In this document: in pieces, positions 7,079-10,714 of the stretch
Numbering within the stretch: position 1 is the stretch's first letter
How the letters are laid out: every line of letters begins with the position of its first letter
DNA from: Thalassiosira profunda
Taxonomy: Eukaryota; Bacillariophyta; Thalassiosirophyceae; Thalassiosirales; Thalassiosiraceae
Assembly (NCBI GenBank): GCA_036939355.1
Contig: JALLAP010000835.1
Location: 1 to 10,714, forward strand
DNA: 10,714 nt
Direction: 5' to 3'
Position numbers and translations under genes: made by a program
Notes under the pieces: generated by a model
The model's database searches: none
The model's input: only the letters and a program-made list of their open reading frames with translations
What the model was told of the DNA's origin: nothing

Positions 7079-9800
7079 ATGATGCGGTCCCTCCGCCCCC
7101 GGCGGCGGGCCTCCCGCCGCTCCCAGCCCCTCGCGCCCCTCTCGGCCGTCCAGAAGGTCGATCGCTCGTGGCAGATCGTCAGCGCCGACCTGGAGGGCAC
7201 CGGTATCCAGTTTTTCACCCGCATCTTTCTCAGTGTCCCCGCCGCGTTGGATTTGTTCTTGAAGGTGAGGATCTTGAGCTTGGAGGCGTGTTTGCTGCTC
7301 GCTGTGCTCGCTCCTTCATATGATTGCTTGCAAAGCCGGTGCCCCTTAAATGATTATCGCGCCTTCATATGAATCCTTGCAAAGCCGGTGCCCCATAATA
7401 ATTATCGGGGCATCTGTGATGCTTGCAAAACTAATACCTACTCACTTTCAATATCATCGCTATGCACTGAATTGCCATCAGGTGCTGAACATGCAGCCGA
7501 ACGAGATGGACGCAATCAAGCGCAGCGGCGAGTCGATACGGAGGTTCGTGAGGGAGAACAGAATGATCAAAGCCCACGCACGCCTAGTAGTCATGGAGGT
7601 GGGGCGCTGCGTCGCCGGTCTTTACGACATGAAGGTGCTGGTGCCCCGCCTCCGATCTCTCGGCAGGATGCACGGCGCCGCCGGCGTCAAGCCCGAGCAC
7701 TACGACCTCTTCTTCCGCCACTTGTTGGAGACGGTGCGGGATCGGATATTGGACGTGAGCCCCGGGGATTGGGACGACAGTACCGCGGAGGCGTGGGAGA
7801 CTGTGGGGCACTGCATGCATCAAGTGTTGACGAGACCGGACGAGTCGGCCGGTTCGGTGGACGGAGGAGGCGACCTCAATCGGTGGGGATACCTTTGCGG
7901 CGCGGCCAGCTGTTATGCGTGCATTGTCACGCCGTTGCGGGTTGCGGGCATGATCGGGCATTGCAACGTGATGGGAGCGGTTTCTTTTCGGGGTTGGATA
8001 TCTTCCCTTCGTTCCCTGGGGGTATACGGGTTACTGCATAGCTTTGGGTTTGCCCTCATCGACGCGGCAATTGCGGCCATCTTCTTCGTGGAGCTCGTTG
8101 GATACCTCCTCCTGAAACGCATCAAGGTGAAGGACGTTCGCAAAGTCAGAAACATCTCAAGCCGGAGACTGCAAAGAGCCAATTTGTACGGGAAGTGTGT
8201 TCTCATTATTCGTTCCTTTGGGATTCACGAAGCCGTGACCTTCCCGTGGACGGACGCTATTTTTCTCGTGAGCTACTTTCTGCAATATCGAGGCATGGCT
8301 TGGGTTGGACAGTTGACTGGATCCGAAGAGGGGCTGCACTCTTCTGTTGCTGCCTTGACCAGCATTGGCGTCCATTGGGCGTGGGGATTGGGGTGCCTCC
8401 GCCTCGTTGCCTTGTTTCGCGCAGTATACGTTATGAGATGCTTGGAGTTGGCCTACACTGTCACTCGGCACCCCGGAAGCTCCACGAGGACTGGGATTCG
8501 TATTGCCAGGTTGGTGCTGGCCCTGGCGTTTACATCCCACGTGGCGGCGTGTCTCTATGTTCTCGTGGCGCGCATCGAACTTGGTCCACAGGCATACTAC
8601 GATGCTGACCGCGGCGAGGAGCTAGCAACTTCCTTCTTTCCTGACTACACAATCCTTGGCGAAGACAATGTTTTCATCACGAACTACCTTCGATGCGTGC
8701 ACTTTGCGTTTACAAATCTGGCAGGCATTGGGAGCCACGACTCCGTGCCGAGGTCGGCCCTGGAGTGCATCTTCACCTTGTGTGTGAACGCTTTGGGTGC
8801 CACTCTCTATGCGTTCACGACGGGCAATCTATTGACAATGATTGAACCCGCCGCCGAACGTGCAACGTGGTTCGCCAATTCTGCATCAGCGCTAGCTGAT
8901 TACATGTCCGAGGTTGGAATGTCGTCGGATGACCAAGACCGGTTCATACAGGGCTTCATCTTACGGGAAATGAGGGACGCCAAGTCGTCGGGCGATGGTG
9001 GCGGCGGAGGTGATAATGGGCCCTTCGCGGCGTCTCCAGGGGAGAATGCCACATCGCCTGCCTATCCGGTGGAGTTGAGCAAACACCTGCCGCTACACCT
9101 TCAGGAGGAACTGCGCGCTATATCTTTGGCCGATGCCTTGAGACGGCGAGAAAGGGCATTCCGGCGCTGCAGCAATGGGTTCTTGACCGTGCTCGCGTCC
9201 TCGCTGAAACAATCCATCTGCCTCCTCCCAGGCGATTTTATGGTGAAAGAGGGACAGCCGGTTCCAACACAGCTCCTGATCGTCGAACAGGGCACCTTGG
9301 AGGTCGGGGTGGACGGAGCTAATGTCCGAACCTTCCAACGGGGCGATATGGTATCCTTCCGCTGGATTACAAGTACGCCTGGAGCCTGTCAAATGAGTCT
9401 TTCCGCAGGACGTGCCTTGCAGGCCATTGGCATTGGCGGCACCAGCGCTTGGTCGCCTCTACTGCTGAGCGATGCCCTGGCAGGCGCAAGCGTCCGGGCA
9501 ATCGATCACTGCCGAATTGCCGTGGGATTGTCGTCCAAGTCGGAGAAGAAGGACATCAGGAAGAATTACCCGAGCGATTGGAAGGAGTTGGAAGAGATCT
9601 TGGATATCGCGAGGGGCAGAAAAAAGCCGAGGGCAAGCCTCGTGGACGACGCGCCGCAGAATGGGCTCCACGATGGTATCGAATCGATCGAGTCCAGCAG
9701 GAATGGTAGACACAGCTTGACAAAGACAATCCGCAGAGTCAGCACTGCGGTACAACACGCGCCGAAGAACGCAATGAAACACATAGCTCTACTGGAGTAG
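7079..9800 (+). CDS. Globin domain fused to a six-TM CNBD ion channel
   Basis: Two exons (7079-7264 and 7482-9800) give 834 residues. Residues about 20-178 read as a globin: A helix LSAVQKVDRSW, B/C region FFTRIF, candidate CD1 Phe60, candidate distal E7 His94 (KAHARLVVM) and proximal F8 His126 (LGRMH), then AGVKPEHY and a terminal AW...H helix. The 32-residue E7-F8 gap equals that of neuroglobin. The rest is a plasma-membrane-type channel of the CNG/HCN/EAG superfamily: S1 about 198-219, S2 248-272, S3 313-331, S4 363-388 (Arg369, 375, 381), S5 400-425 (SHVAACLYV), pore about 463-485 with filter GIGSHD, S6 486-511. A C-linker with a Gly-rich insert (563-575) leads to a CNBD at about 610-745 with PGDFMVKEG and GTLEV, but no clear phosphate-binding cassette. 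The tail has an RRVS site (813-816). The start choice (ATGATG at 7079) gives a basic N-terminus; the frame is open further upstream. The channel assignment is firm, the globin assignment strong. Confidence 0.87.
7265..7481 (+). other. 217-nt intron inside the globin-coding part
   Basis: AAG|GTGAGG donor at 7265, CTAAT branch-like motif near 7430, GCCATCAG acceptor ending at 7481. Phase 0 splicing joins LDLFLK to VLNMQPNEMD, uniting the two halves of the globin fold. It is longer than the other introns because it carries a 49-bp tandem repeat. Confidence 0.8.
7313..7410 (+). repeat. 49-bp tandem duplication in the globin-channel intron
   Basis: Unit 1 is 7313-7361 and unit 2 is 7362-7410. Both contain CCTTCATATGA and an identical CTTGCAAAGCCGGTGCCCC block, and diverge in the last third. 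A degenerate third partial unit (GATGCTTGCAAAACTAATACC) runs on to about 7438 and supplies the branch-like CTAAT. Confidence 0.85.
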
Positions 9801-9811
9801 GAAGAAAAATG

Positions 9812-9817
9812 AATAAA
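9812..9817 (+). terminator. Polyadenylation signal of the globin-channel gene
   Basis: AATAAA lies 12 nt after the TAG stop at 9798-9800, in the 113-nt convergent gap before the end of the minus-strand glycosyltransferase. It is close to the stop, so a very short 3' UTR is implied if it is used. Confidence 0.5.
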
Positions 9818-9913
9818 CCCAACAATCACCCACCCTTTCGCATCACAGTTCTCAATCTGGCAGCGCACTTCCCACATTCGTCCGAACATCCGTCCGACAC
9901 GACACACGCCAGC

Positions 9914-10714
9914 TCACTCCTCTAAAAAACGCGGTTTATAGCCGACGTTGGGCTTGAGCAGCGTCATGGGCTGGTAATCCCCGTTCACGCAGAGCTGACC
10001 ATTTCCCTTCTCTAGCTGCGGATGCACGTCCTCCATCTGAAGTCGGCCATCAAACCACGCCCTTCGAAACCGTTGGCAAAGGCCAGACAGCTCATCTGCG
10101 GCAGGTGTACGGTCGGCGTCCTCGCCATTGTCGTCCCCACCGCCGCATTCCCACGGAGCCCGGCAGTAGGACATGTCGGCGACACGGACGTCTTCCATTT
10201 TGGATCCCCTGCAATCGTCGCACTGATTGCTGTTCTCCCCATTGCACTGCACGCTCCCCGAATTAGTGATCAGGACCGTCGTTTTGGAATCATACTCCTC
10301 GCCCGTGCTCCCAAATATGCATCGGCTCATTTCGACCCTTGACGCGCTCGCCACCTCGTCGTAGTAGTATGTGAGAAGCCCGTGCGTGGCCATCCATCCC
10401 GGGAATGATCCTCTTCCGGTCGCGCCCCATCCCCGCGTTTCGGAGAACGGACCGTCCTGGTACTGCAACACGAGCTTGTTGAACGTCGATTTCGATGGAC
10501 GGAGGAGGAAGAAGGAGAGGTTGATGACGGACGCCCTCGCCTTTGGGTCAACTAGCGATGGCAAGTGCTTCCACGAGAAGACGGCATCGATGCTACCCTC
10601 AGTATCTTTGCTGTCGAATATCAGATCCACGGCCTTGTCCACCGGTCCCAATACCAGCGTGTCGTAATCCACCAACGCCACGGCCGCGTAGCCCTCCAGC
10701 TCGTACGCGTGCAG
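9914..10714 (-). CDS. GT8 glycogenin-like glycosyltransferase, C-terminal part (5' end outside window)
   Basis: The frame runs open from the right edge to TGA at 9916-9914, giving 266 residues. It enters within the nucleotide-sugar domain: YAAVALVDYDTLVLGPVD carries the DxD motif (D16, D18 of the fragment) that binds the metal-sugar nucleotide in GT8 enzymes. The segment VINLSFFLLRPS matches the family's substrate-site strand (usually NSGVFVLRPS; here the SG is replaced by LS). A Trp/Gly-rich loop (GWGATGRGSFPGW) follows. A Cys-rich C-terminal extension with CDDC and YCRAPWECG then leads to a terminal LCQRFRRAWFDGRL region. It transfers a sugar to an unknown acceptor, probably in the secretory pathway. 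It is convergent with the channel gene, 113 nt away. No intron is evident in the visible part. Confidence 0.75.
   Translation of the reverse strand: MHAYELEGYAAVALVDYDTLVLGPVDKAVDLIFDSKDTEGSIDAVFSWKHLPSLVDPKARASVINLSFFLLRPSKSTFNKLVLQYQDGPFSETRGWGATGRGSFPGWMATHGLLTYYYDEVASASRVEMSRCIFGSTGEEYDSKTTVLITNSGSVQCNGENSNQCDDCRGSKMEDVRVADMSYCRAPWECGGGDDNGEDADRTPAADELSGLCQRFRRAWFDGRLQMEDVHPQLEKGNGQLCVNGDYQPMTLLKPNVGYKPRFLEE

Noticed and set aside
7313..7410. The 49-bp repeats as a CRISPR array
   Set aside because: Only two contiguous units with no spacers, and located within a eukaryotic intron.
7584..7961. Minus-strand open frame opposite the globin domain
   Set aside because: No family resemblance; it is created by the GC-biased codons of the plus-strand gene.

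Overview
The window looks like nuclear DNA of a unicellular eukaryote, most likely a diatom or related stramenopile. Genes are interrupted by short GT-AG introns (three of the best-supported ones are 61, 61 and 63 nt). Most proteins are type II membrane (Golgi-type) carbohydrate enzymes, one gene ends with an AATAAA, and there are no bacterial operons or Shine-Dalgarno sites. The species assignment is inference.

Layout from left to right: (1) 106-1689 (+), a carbohydrate sulfotransferase of the HS2ST/C4ST-like Sulfotransfer_2 type, broken by three frame changes. (2) 1846-2336 (-), a decayed duplicate of the 5' part of the esterase-like gene at 5019-6804. (3) 2408-2927, a roughly 520-bp foldback, MITE-like element rich in GGGT/ACCC. 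(4) 2964-4191 (-), a second, different sulfotransferase with PAPS motifs; it has an in-frame TAA that is either a nonsense mutation or lies inside a candidate 45-nt intron. (5) 4192-5018, a leader/intergenic zone with a strong hairpin, a tiny ORF and an unassigned 61-nt intron on the minus strand. (6) 5019-6804 (-), a three-exon GDSH/PC-esterase-like membrane protein containing a 24-nt microexon. (7) 6805-7078, a 274-nt divergent intergenic region. (8) 7079-9800 (+), a two-exon gene encoding an N-terminal neuroglobin-like globin fused to a six-TM cyclic-nucleotide-binding-domain ion channel. (9) 9914-10714 (-), the C-terminal part of a GT8 glycogenin-like glycosyltransferase that runs off the right edge.

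Two sulfotransferases, a probable polysaccharide O-acyl transferase/esterase and a glycosyltransferase side by side suggest a neighbourhood for making and decorating sulfated extracellular polysaccharide. That co-function is inferred from content only; the genes are separately transcribed in mixed orientations.

The most striking object is the globin-channel fusion. It keeps candidate distal and proximal heme histidines 32 residues apart. The channel half has a non-canonical pore filter (GIGSHD in place of TVGYGD), a sparse S4 and a CNBD without a recognisable phosphate-binding cassette. A heme-ligand (O2/NO/CO) or redox gated cation channel is a reasonable but untested hypothesis.
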